Source: Odontesthes bonariensis
Lineage: Eukaryota > Chordata > Actinopteri > Atheriniformes > Atherinopsidae
DNA: 64,000 nucleotides
Assembly (NCBI RefSeq): GCF_027942865.1
Contig: NC_134509.1
Location: 12,860,017 to 12,924,016, forward strand
Direction: 5' to 3'
Shown: positions 20,068-29,400 of the stretch, piece after piece
Layout of the letters: each line of letters starts with the position of its first letter
Numbering within the stretch: the first letter of the stretch is position 1
Notes under the pieces: generated by a model
Database searches by the model: none
What the model saw: the letters and a program-made list of their open reading frames with translations, nothing else
What the model was told of the DNA's origin: nothing
Translations under genes and position numbers: made by a program

Positions 20068-21735
20068 ACAGAGGCTATCTTTTTTTTATTATACAAACAA
20101 AAAATGTGACCAGAATATACAAGAAAAATTTCCGACCGCACACCCCCCATTTCCGGAAACATTTGCTAAAAATGTAACCCTTTAATTTGACTTGAAATGG
20201 AACAAAGATCTTCAAATTGTAAATTTGATACCAACAACATGTTACAGGAGCATGTTTACAACCGGTTCCATCGACCCCTCTTTTAACAACAAACTGTAAG
20301 CTTTTGGGAACTTGGGAATTCCTGAAAACTGTAGCAATCTCTGTAGAAATATCAGGCAAGCAACTTTCTCAGGGTGCTTTGTCATACTTTTTCCTTTAAT
20401 ACTGAGCTAAATGTTTTCAGCGGTTTAGGACCTTTTTTCCTAAACGGCCTGTTATACGGTATGATTGGTCATTGCTTTGTTGAGACAAGAAAGGCCTTCC
20501 CTTAACCATTGATCAAAATGGCAGTATATGTGCCTCTTAGAATTAACGGTGCTTTTTCACTTTTGTAAGTTATCTATGTTAGGTGCAGGAATGCAACCCT
20601 CTACTATCAAGGCTGCTGGCTATCGAACTGTCTGTCGATAACCTGGTTGATCAATATTCAATATCTATGATTTCCAAAAATAATTAAAATTTTTAATTTG
20701 ATAGACCCCCCCGTTGGAGCGGTGATTTCCACTTCAGAATCTGAGGTTGTCTCTGGGGAAGATTTTTTGGAATCTTTTAATGGTATTGGGCACAAAACGA
20801 TAAGAGTGCTGTAAAAGAATAACAATGTAAATGAGGAAATAGACACATAAAGAAATGTGATCATGAGTCTAAAACTAAATGAATTAAAAAAAAGGTAAAA
20901 ATAGATTAAAATGCTTTATGTTTTGTAAATATTTTCAACTTGTTATACTTGTTAAGTACGTTTCCTCATTTCTTTACTTTACACATTTAGGTTTTGTTGT
21001 CTTGTTTTGTTTGTCATGTTTCTCACTTAATGCTACTAATTGAAATAGCTGTGAACAGTTTTACCAAGCTCGAGTGTTTTTTTTAAGTATTAAGCACATT
21101 TCCCGGCCCTTTGTCGCTCCATCTCACCGATGTTTAAAACACGTTGCTGGCATCAAAATTCAAAACCAGCCAATTCTCTTTGAGAGAACCATTCAAAATT
21201 TCCCTTTTCATTTTTGATCCCTCGTCTTTGTATTGTTTTCAGTCGCATACGGAGTTCAGATCACTTGAAAGTCTTTGCAGATGGTTTTCTTATTTCTACA
21301 TTTCAGTCTCAACTGTTTGGGAAACATGATTGGAAAACATCTTGCACTTCTCACTTTGTGAACATCAGAAACTTCAGTGTGCAGAAGGAAGTATGATTAG
21401 TTATCTCGTCTTGTACTGAAAGTGTTAATTTTGAAACTGTTTCGCCTTTACAGACGCAGAGCTCACAACATTTTATTTAACCAGTGATTTGTAATGAACA
21501 TGAAGAGTCATGCGAAGACAGTGCACTGTGCTGAGCACTTTTTGTACTTCAGTGTTGCTTATGTAGATAATGAAGAGATTCAGTCATGAAGTCTAATATG
21601 TGTACTGATTTATAGATTATATAAAGTATATATGTGAAACGATTTATACAAATCTATCCTGAAATGAAGAAATCGAACATGATTCAACTTCCATAAGTTC
21701 AATTATGAATAAACGTGACCTCTTTGATTACACCA
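20068..21735 (+). other. arhgef38: ARHGEF38 3' UTR
   Basis: AT-rich sequence after the stop with no other gene. It ends at a canonical AATAAA at 21708-21713. The 3' end at about 21.73 kb is inferred from that signal. Confidence 0.65.
21708..21713 (+). terminator. poly(A) signal AATAAA for ARHGEF38
   Basis: This AATAAA is followed within 20-40 bases by a GT/T-rich stretch (GTGGTCCTTTCTTCATTTGT), as expected for a cleavage region. Confidence 0.6.
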
Positions 21736-21830
21736 CTGTGGTCCTTTCTTCATTTGTCTTATTGACTCGCATTCAAGACACGACACTCGCTACAAAGTCA
21801 CTGCTACAGCCAGCAGGTAAGAAGAGAATA

Positions 21831-22022
21831 TTTAATGACAGTGCTGATAAAAAGTGACACTTGTTTCTCACTGGTTAGATTTGTTGGGACAGAATGAGGC
21901 ACAGAGTCCAGCAGCGTTTACACAAAGTAAAATTCAAGTATTTGACTCGATGGTGTTACACCATGCGCAGATACTCTTGAAGAACAAACCATATACTCTG
22001 GCACTAAATTCACATGTTTATT
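21831..22022 (-). terminator. candidate poly(A) signals for INTS12
   Basis: On the minus strand AATAAA (22022-22017) lies just 10 bases past the INTS12 stop, and ATTAAA (21836-21831) lies about 200 bases past it. The second is the more usual distance. Either would end INTS12 within about 100-300 bases of the ARHGEF38 3' end. Confidence 0.45.
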
Positions 22023-22032
22023 TTCTCCTCCC

Positions 22033-22596
22033 TCACTTCTTCAGTTTCTTCTGCGCTGCTTTCTTCTTGACCATTTGCAACCGTTTCATGGCGTTCAGCT
22101 GAGACTCCTGAGAAGTCGGCGCTTTGTCCCCTGGTGCAGCCTTTGACCCATTCCCATTGTTTCCGTTGCCTCCTCCGTTACTGCCTCCGTTCCCTCCAGC
22201 AGCTGCCTGGGAGCCGCTTGGAGAGCCAGCCCCCGATGAAGCAGAGCCTTTCCCCTGGCTCTCCCCGCTCGATGAGCGGTTGAGCGGCTGCTTACCCAGA
22301 GTCAGAGGTGGAGGAGGTTTCAGAGTTGCTTGGCTCGAGCCGTTTCCGTTGTTGTTTCCAGCAATCTTTGCACCTCCGAGTCCTGACTTAGCTCCAGCTA
22401 GTCCTGACAGCCCAACAGGTTTCTGACCAGAGGGAGCGGTCATGGCCTTGCTGCTCCCACTCGAGCCAGTGGAAGCCAGTTTGGAGCTAGCAGGAAGAGA
22501 AGGGCTCGTTTTGGCGCCAAACGCAGCCCAGCCTGTTAGACCGCTGCCTGAGGAGGAGGTGTTGCTGATGGTGGGGTTGGCTGATGTGGTCGGTGG
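22033..22596 (-). CDS. ints12: INTS12 coding exon 6 and stop
   Basis: The acceptor is TGTCCCGCAG. It encodes 187 residues, including [34 protein letters not shown], a Gly/Asn/Ser-rich low-complexity tract (about 22105-22210) and the conserved basic C-terminus ending in KKLKK before TGA. Confidence 0.94.
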   Translation of the reverse strand, partial: PPTTSANPTISNTSSSGSGLTGWAAFGAKTSPSLPASSKLASTGSSGSSKAMTAPSGQKPVGLSGLAGAKSGLGGAKIAGNNNGNGSSQATLKPPPPLTLGKQPLNRSSSGESQGKGSASSGAGSPSGSQAAAGGNGGSNGGGNGNNGNGSKAAPGDKAPTSQESQLNAMKRLQMVKKKAAQKKLKK

Positions 22597-24825
22597 CTGC
22601 GGGACATAAAAAATGGTTACCAGGATTACGAAAGTGACAATGCAGATTCAACAGCTTTTAAGATCTTAATCTTGATCTTCGCCTGGGAGTGAAACTGGAG
22701 CTCATATGAAGCACATCCAATGAACGCGTTTGCACAGTGCTTGTTAAACACGCACAATCCCAACCATAGTCAGTCAACGCATACCTTCACTTCTGTTCTT
22801 TTGAAGGCCTGGAAGGTGCTGGCTGTGTCAGTTTTGAGTTTGAGCTCCGTCTTTTTCACCAGCGTGTCTTTTACGACGGGCGCCGACGACGAGGATGCAG
22901 GAGACGGCTTCTGTGGAGGTTTCTGGGCCTTGTGGGCAACCAAAACAAAGCAAACGAACAAATAAAAAAGTTTATCACAGAGACAGGTCCTTTTAATAGG
23001 AGTTTGTGTCGACGAGTCGGACATTCTGAAGGGGTTTGCTGAAAATACTGGAACATTTTCCTCACCATGCGTTTCATTTGCCTGGTGCAGCGGGCACAGT
23101 ACCACACGAGCCGTGGGTCATTCACTTCTTTGTCTGTCACCTGGGGCTTGTGACAGTCCTGGTGGTAAAGGTTATGACATTCTTGGCATTCCACCAACTG
23201 GTTTCCCATGCTCACTGTCATTTGTCTGAGGGGATTCAAAACAGTACATGTCAAATGAGCGCGTCTTTGCCTGGTGACCAAGTTTCTCTCCAATGCTGAA
23301 AAATAAGGAGAATATCTGCTAATCGCTAACAATTAGCATTTACCTGCAAACCACACAAGCCAGGCCCATTTCCATGGCAAAATCATCAGCATTAGTCTCA
23401 TCGTAGTCATTTATGTTTGGCAGGAGGTCTTTGCTCGTCTGAACGGTGATCGGAGAAGATCGATTCTCCTGTTTCTCCAGGCGTGGCTTTTTCGGAGGCT
23501 CCACTTCACTCAACTCAACCCTGACCTGTTTTCCAGAAAAACACATAGAGGTGAGTTCGGACAAATCCGACTGATGCGTCTATCCACAACATCGCATCCC
23601 ATTCGGTTTTATCCCACTTGTCCCATATGGAGAGAAGCAAGTGTCTTGCATTTAGAGGACATTTCTGAATTCCTAATTTTCTCATCAAGTCGTCCAAGTC
23701 TGAGCTGAACCTCCGTCCTGCCACAATGCGGCTTTATCCTTCATTTCTGACTTGCGTTGTGCACAAGTGTGTCAAATATTAACATATGCGACCACCAAAC
23801 TGTATTTGAAGATTGCTGACAAAATAAAGAAAAGCAGTGGTTAACAGGAGGGACAAAGAGGGCAATGACTTGTTTTTGGATTATTCTGTGAGTTTTGGAG
23901 AATCTGCTTTTCATAATAAATCCAAGCCCCCAACTAATCAGACAAAAAGAAACTTTGTCCCTCAGTCCATCTGCACCGTGTGACTAATCATCTGAAAATC
24001 TTATCATGTAGTCCTCTCCTGACAGCTGAGAAACTATTGAGCAAACGAGACTTATCTTTCACCAAGCAAATGATTTTGTTGTCATCAACAAGACTTTTGC
24101 TCTTTCGTCTACCAATTTGTTTGCCATTTTTTAATTTTCCTGCACGCTGGTGTGGATTTTGGCATCCACAGTACACTTGTTATCTCTTTAGAGTCTGACT
24201 ACTATTCTTACCTTGCCTTGTCACCTCTTTGCTCCATGCCAACCTAAATCACAACTCTCAATTAGGTCTGAGTCATGAGCTCTTTAGTGCCTCTAACACT
24301 GACACCACACAGCTTCCCATGACACAGTGTAACACCAGATAATTCTATTTCCAGTTGTTCAAAATGCAACCAGTACCTTTTCAGCCGGCCTCTTCTCTAC
24401 TTCTTTCTTGCTCTTCTCCGAGCTGGATTTGCCACTTCCTCCACTGCTGCTGCTGGAAGATGAGGAACTCGAGGACTTGGAGTCTTGTTTGATTAAGCTC
24501 AGTTTTGACACCGACCCCTTTGACACCTCAACGTCCTTAGGACAAAGCAATTAAAGCACAGGATGCATTAGCGTTTGGTTGTAATCAAACACACTTCAAT
24601 CAATCTGAAAGTGATGTGAACCGTATTAAGGTAACTTGCAAATACGGAATGTGTCAACCCATTTCTTACTTTTTGTAACGAACGGTAGGATGAGTCACTG
24701 CCTCTTGCAAGGGACTCGTCAAGTAGCGCTTTGAGTTTCTCAGCTGAATCTTTACTCTTGGAGTGCAAATAACTCAGTCCCTTGAGAAAGATGGGATCCA
24801 AGTCCAAACTGACAGGTCCAGCCAT
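22033..24825 (-). CDS. ints12: Integrator complex subunit 12 (6 coding exons)
   Basis: INTS12 is the PHD-finger subunit of the nuclear Integrator complex, which cleaves snRNA 3' ends and attenuates RNA polymerase II transcription. Minus-strand exons are 24825-24670, 24535-24377, 23525-23344, 23225-23066, 22928-22785 and 22596-22033. They join in frame to 454 codons plus TGA; human is 462 as I recall. The N-terminus ([20 protein letters not shown]) matches the conserved Integrator-binding segment. A C4HC3 PHD finger (about 159-213) contains [18 protein letters not shown] and WYCARC. The C-terminal third is Ser/Gly/Asn/Pro-rich with GWAAFGAKT and PPPPLTLGK, ending in a basic tail ([20 protein letters not shown]) that is nearly identical to human. 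The gene is tail-to-tail with ARHGEF38 and head-to-head with GSTCD. Confidence 0.95.
22785..22928 (-). CDS. ints12: INTS12 coding exon 5
   Basis: The acceptor is CCCACAAG and the donor GTATGC. It encodes 48 residues, [20 protein letters not shown], then [12 protein letters not shown] and [10 protein letters not shown], matching the human AQKTQKPPQKP and AFKRTEVK segments. Confidence 0.93.
23066..23225 (-). CDS. ints12: INTS12 coding exon 4 (PHD finger)
   Basis: The acceptor is CCCCTCAG and the donor GTGAGG. It encodes [20 protein letters not shown], then [20 protein letters not shown] and TRQMKRM. It contains the remaining Cys and His ligands of the C4HC3 finger and is nearly identical to human. 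Confidence 0.96.
23344..23525 (-). CDS. ints12: INTS12 coding exon 3 (start of PHD finger)
   Basis: The acceptor is GGAAAACAG and the donor GTAAAT. It encodes [20 protein letters not shown] and then [14 protein letters not shown], holding the first two zinc-binding Cys of the PHD finger. It ends with two bases of an Arg codon. Confidence 0.94.
23526..24376 (-). other. INTS12 intron 2
   Basis: An 851-bp intron with no recognisable repeat or exon. Confidence 0.75.
24377..24535 (-). CDS. ints12: INTS12 coding exon 2
   Basis: The acceptor is CCTAAG and the donor GTACTG. It encodes 53 residues, [20 protein letters not shown], then a run of ten Ser, and [14 protein letters not shown], matching the human VKKEAEKRPADK. 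The Ser run is longer than in human. Confidence 0.9.
24670..24825 (-). CDS. ints12: INTS12 coding exon 1
   Basis: It starts at CCATGG; a probable acceptor TTTTAAG lies two bases before the ATG, implying a non-coding first exon upstream. It encodes 52 residues, including [20 protein letters not shown] and [13 protein letters not shown], almost identical to human. The donor is GTAAGA. Confidence 0.94.
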
Positions 24826-24827
24826 GG

Positions 24828-25406
24828 CTTAAAATGGGAATGATGACATAATGTCAGTTAGCTTTAAGTTTTACACTAGATGAAAAATGAAAATCTCTCA
24901 GAAAGAAAGACATTTGAGTATCTGCAGAAAAGTGATATTTGGACAGTTTGTCCATTTGGGGTTATATGTGGACATTTATTTAGTTAGCACATTTCTTTAT
25001 CTCAAATAAGTGCAATTTAGCCAACGGCCTGAAAGAATGACAGGACGGGAGGGGAGAAATAATCTAAAGAGGACAAAAGGCAGTGTAGCTCGTCCTGGTC
25101 TGCAGCTCAAAGTGTACAGTACAGTACATTCTGCCATATAATAGCATTTTACATTATTATCATATTTTCAAATTTTTTTTTTTTCACCCTTTTGGTTGAT
25201 CCCAATATGTCGAAAACTCCAATCATATGGTCAGTATGCTGTAACCAAGACACATATAACGTTAACAATGGGATGGTTTGGTTGCTGTGTAACGTAGAAA
25301 GCAGGAACCCGGAACACTGTAACAGCGACACCGTGGCTAAAGTTAAAAGAAGGGGTCACTTATAAACCTAAACATTGGCACATCATTTTCCGATGGATAA
25401 CCTTAC
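24828..25406 (-). other. INTS12 5' UTR intron
   Basis: A probable intron runs from the minus-strand donor GAG|GTAAGG (25407/25406) to an acceptor TTTTAAG two bases before the start codon. It is inferred from splice consensus only. It contains a short T-run near 25170-25185 and no recognised element. Confidence 0.5.
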
Positions 25407-25891
25407 CTCACCCTCGGCTTCTCATAAACGTCTTTCTGATATTCGGAAATTTTCATTCGGGTTAACAACGGACTGCCGAACAACACTTCCTACGAAGCGG
25501 CAGATAAACAACGCTTGCGCTTCCTTCGCTCTCTCAACTTGTACAACCGCCAAATATGTCCGGATTCCGCACGGAACATATGATAAAGTCGATTCTTGTA
25601 AAAAAAAAAAAAAAAAAAAGCAAGCAAACAAAAAACGTTACTTACCACGCATTAAAAAAATATCATACATGAAAAATAATCATTGTATAGCGATATCATG
25701 CTTTAAGGCATACACACACATACATACACTTTGAACATACAGTTTTTGCAACTTTTAATACGTTCAAACAGACCGCAGATGTCGCTGTGGACCTACACTG
25801 ACTTTAGAGCAGGGGAAGAAGAAGCTGCAGCACTGTGACAGTATACATTTGCAACGTGGGTTTAGTAAAATCACCGATGTCTCTTGCTCCT
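25407..25891. promoter_or_regulatory. divergent INTS12/GSTCD promoter with non-coding first exons
   Basis: INTS12 and GSTCD are transcribed away from each other, and their likely first-exon donors (minus strand at 25406, plus strand at 25892) lie only about 485 bp apart. Both transcription starts must therefore fall within this block if those exons are real. It contains ETS-like TTCCT/AGGAA sites near 25484 and 25520, no obvious TATA box, and a 20-A run at 25600-25619. Human INTS12 and GSTCD are also head-to-head. The exact starts are not visible. Confidence 0.6.
25600..25619. repeat. poly(A) run of 20
   Basis: An uninterrupted A homopolymer inside the divergent promoter block. Confidence 0.8.
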
Positions 25892-26013
25892 GTAAGTTTT
25901 TCTTGTTGTCATGTGTTTTAACTAGCTTTTATTTCGGCATTCATAAGTCTGCTGCGAACATCGACACACATCCAAAGCTAACCGATGTCTCACCTTTCAC
26001 TCGACAGCATTGA
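25877..26013 (+). other. spliced upstream ORF in GSTCD leader
   Basis: In the probable first exon ATG TCT CTT GCT CCT is followed directly by the donor GTAAGT (25892). Joined to the exon starting at 26008 (CAT TGA) it gives a six-codon upstream ORF that stops 11 bases before the GSTCD ATG. It may lower translation of the main frame. It exists only if transcription starts upstream of 25877. Confidence 0.45.
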
Positions 26014-26441
26014 CTCAATCTACAATGAACCACTCTGAGGCAAAGGAGCAGCATCCCTCCCTCTATTTAGAAGTTTGCTCCCAAAACGAGGAGCCGCGTC
26101 TCCCCCTGCACACCTCCATAGTGCTGTTTCTCCTATCTTACTGCGAGTGCAAGTCTTTCAAAGTTTTTCTCGTCTTCGACCACAGCTGCAGCACCGACTT
26201 ATTGAGGAGTGAGCTTCCAGTGTCTCTTGGTGTATGTGACGTGCAGGTGGAGGCTCTGCCCCAGCTGGTGAGGAGCTGCCGTCTCCCGGCTGCTTTGGAT
26301 GAGACCGGACAGCTCTGCAGGGCAGGACTGGCGGTGGTCCTCAGGCATGTCATCAGCAAAACTATTGAGGCCGACCCTTCCAGAAATGATGTGTTGGCAC
26401 TTCTGGGTTTCAAGAAAACCTGTCTGAAGGCCTGTGCAGAG
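26008..26441 (+). CDS. gstcd: GSTCD exon 2 (start codon at 26025)
   Basis: The acceptor is TTTCACTCGACAG and the donor GTTAGT. It encodes 139 residues, including RLPLHTSIVLFLLSYCECKS, then LCRAGLAVVLRHVISKTIEADP and LLGFKKTCLKACAE, all close to human. Confidence 0.93.
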
Positions 26442-29400
26442 GTTAGTGAGAAGTAAATCATAGACGAAAGACCCACCTAGGTGTATAGAGTCAGTGGCTG
26501 CATTTTTCAAGAAATGCTGGCCTCTGCAAATTATTAGGATAACAGATGATCTTCAATAATTCGACTATTAAGCTGAGCATAAGTCACTCAGTGTAATAGG
26601 TGACCTTAGAGTCCATATCGTGTCAGCATTAGTGGATACTCATTGAATTCATGCAATAAAAAAAAATCAAAGTTAACTCGCCCTAACAGGCAAGTGTTCA
26701 GTCCAGAAGCTGTGGCATTAGCAAGTCTACATACCGGTATGCATACTGGTATGTAATGAGATCTTACTTTCCCACTCCATTTGCAAATAAACACAGTCTA
26801 AATTACACACGCAGCTGGGGGCAAGAAGCTAATGCTAATGATTCTGCTAATGATTCTGTGATGTGACATCAGTCACCTGAACAAGACTAGCTGTTATGGA
26901 TTCTGACTAATTCAAAATCTGGTTTCAAAGTCTGATTCCAGACTATAAAAATCCATCCACTGTTTGAAGTTGACTGGAAACGCAGTCTAATGATTAGACT
27001 TTTTTTTTTTTCTTATATCAGGCAAATGAATAGCTGTGTTTTAAAGGTTTCGTGACTGATTTGATTTGAAAAGTAGCAGAAGGACTCTGAATGAGCACAT
27101 CTTTGGCTCAGACTTGGGCTGGTACACTCTATAGTGGTCAATCTAGAGCCTGAAACTGCCGTAAAAAGTCAAGATGCTGCCTGTCATGCATCTGTGGGCT
27201 GTATCAGTCCCAGTCAGTCCTCAGTAACAGTCCTCTCCCTCCGATGCTCCATAGGAAGGACTACTTTTTTTCATTCAAACACCTAGTTTCAGAACCAGAG
27301 ATACGAGGGGGCTTGGCTCCAGATTTGCAAGGAGTGAAAGGCTGACTTCAGGATCTTCAGGTCTGATCCGAAGCTTTGACTTCACACTCACAGCTGTTGC
27401 GTTCACTGTTGCCGCAGAAAAGAGTGCAAACAAAATGCCTCGTGTTTGCTGTGAATCATACATTTGGTGCATTTTTGTTTCTAAGGTACTGAACTAGAAA
27501 ATAACAATCTGAATGTGATCAGATCCCACTGTTTTCAGGGTGCCTTTATATGTGTTCTGTCTATTTGCGATGTGATCACCCATGTCTCATTTTAATCCCA
27601 GGTGTGAATACCTAAAAGCAAAAGTAAATTCCTAAACAACTTCCTTTTAAACCTTCCCTTTGCACTTAGAGATTATAAAGAGATGGCAGGTTCCTTAGAG
27701 ATTATTATCTCACACAAAGGTTTTCTTTAATAGTTTTGGTCTCGCAGTGCTGTACTTTCAACAATGCCAATATAACATATCACACAATTTACAGTGAAAA
27801 CGTCTTTTTCACGTTTGAGCGCTTCTAAAGGCTCAAACTTGGGCTGGTGAAATAACATCAGTTACCTGCTGTATTTGATCTAAAACGTTGTATCCTTCCT
27901 CCTTCCCAGGTGAGCAAGTGGACGAGATTGTGTGAAATTGGCATTCCCTCTGCTGTTGAGGAACACCTGCAAAATCCCACAGATCCGGTGCACCAGCTTC
28001 CTCTTGCCATTCTCACCCTCGAGCAGCGGCTTGCGGAGCCAGTCAAAGTTCACAATGATGACAAAATACGGAGACAGAAACTCAAAGAGCAAAGACAGAG
28101 TCGTAAGAACCAGGCCCATGAAGGCCAGAGGAGCCTGGACTCCGAGTCCAGCCCCGCGCAGTCATCTCAGGCCTCTGATGGGCTCGAACTCAGGGCAGCG
28201 CTGGCCAAGCTGTCTGTGGATTCAGTTCCAGCTTCAACCACCAGAGAGAACTCTGAGATCAGGAAAGTGAAGACCGCAGATTTGCCTCCACTGGAGCACG
28301 TGTTTGCTGAGGGACTGTACTTCACTCTGACTGATGTGGTGCTGCTGCCATGCATTTATCAGTATCTGGTAAGGGCTGGTGACTTGATGACATGCGATAT
28401 GATTTATGTTTGAGCTGTGTGAGCAATGAGCCCCAGAGGATTAGAACTTAATTCTTCTTATGTATTAAGTAATTGCCAAATTTGGATCTGTGAATGTACA
28501 TAAGATGCTCATTTCATTTGATTATCACTGCACTTTCCTGAAGCTTTTGAGACACTGACAGTGTTTCCATAAAAATAACAAAAGCTCTATTAACTAAACT
28601 CCTGTTATTGTTCCACAAACAATCAAGCTCCATTATTCAAAGCTTTGTCTCACCTAATAGACAGTTACAGCATCGAATGTCGCATTGTACATTTTGGCAT
28701 TTTTGCATTTTATTACAGAACTGCAATCCCACGTGTTTGCAGACTTTTTAATACCTCCATCATGATGACTTGTTAAATTATGCATGACTTATTGTTTTGA
28801 CACTGTGATCAGGGTGAGCAGGGTCCTTTCAGAAGCGTTCAAGCAGAAAGTTGAGCTGAAAAGACTCACTGCATCAGCCTTGGCACATGTTTGCTCACAC
28901 AGGTGGTCTCGAGCCACCTGGCAGAGACTGATAACAGTGCATGGGAGGGTTTCTATTCAAATGCAGCAGGTTGAAATGCATTTCATTTAGGGAACTGTTT
29001 TCTCTCCTACAGTTCAAGTTGGCAGGTACTTACATTGACCTCAAAACTCCTAACTTGAAAATATTGGGTTATTGGAAAGACAGGATTTAGAGTGTCAAAA
29101 GATATAAATGCAAATTAATTATTTTTGATATTATCAGATATTTTGATAAGATGTCCAAAATGATTGGAAAGCCTTTGACTCTCAGAGAGATAAATGTTAG
29201 ATATGATATTTTGAACCTTAATGCAACAGTTATCATTTCCCCCTTGTGTTTTGCTAACCGTGCTTAAGTGTCCTGTGTTGTGGCAGCTGGGTTGGCCACA
29301 CTTGCATGTTAGTGCACAAGTTTTTTTTTGATGTGCGAAATCAAGTGAGCACGTTCCAGATGGCTCCAATAAATAAGCGCCGTGCTTCAGCTAAAAAGAG

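Noticed and set aside
22124..22426. 100-codon plus-strand frame, Pro/Phe-rich
   Set aside because: It is the antisense of the INTS12 last exon and has no independent support.
26010..26024. GSTCD start at a TTG codon upstream of the ATG
   Set aside because: The open frame extends to 26010 only if TTG counts as a start. The ATG at 26025 is the first in-frame ATG and agrees with the human N-terminus.
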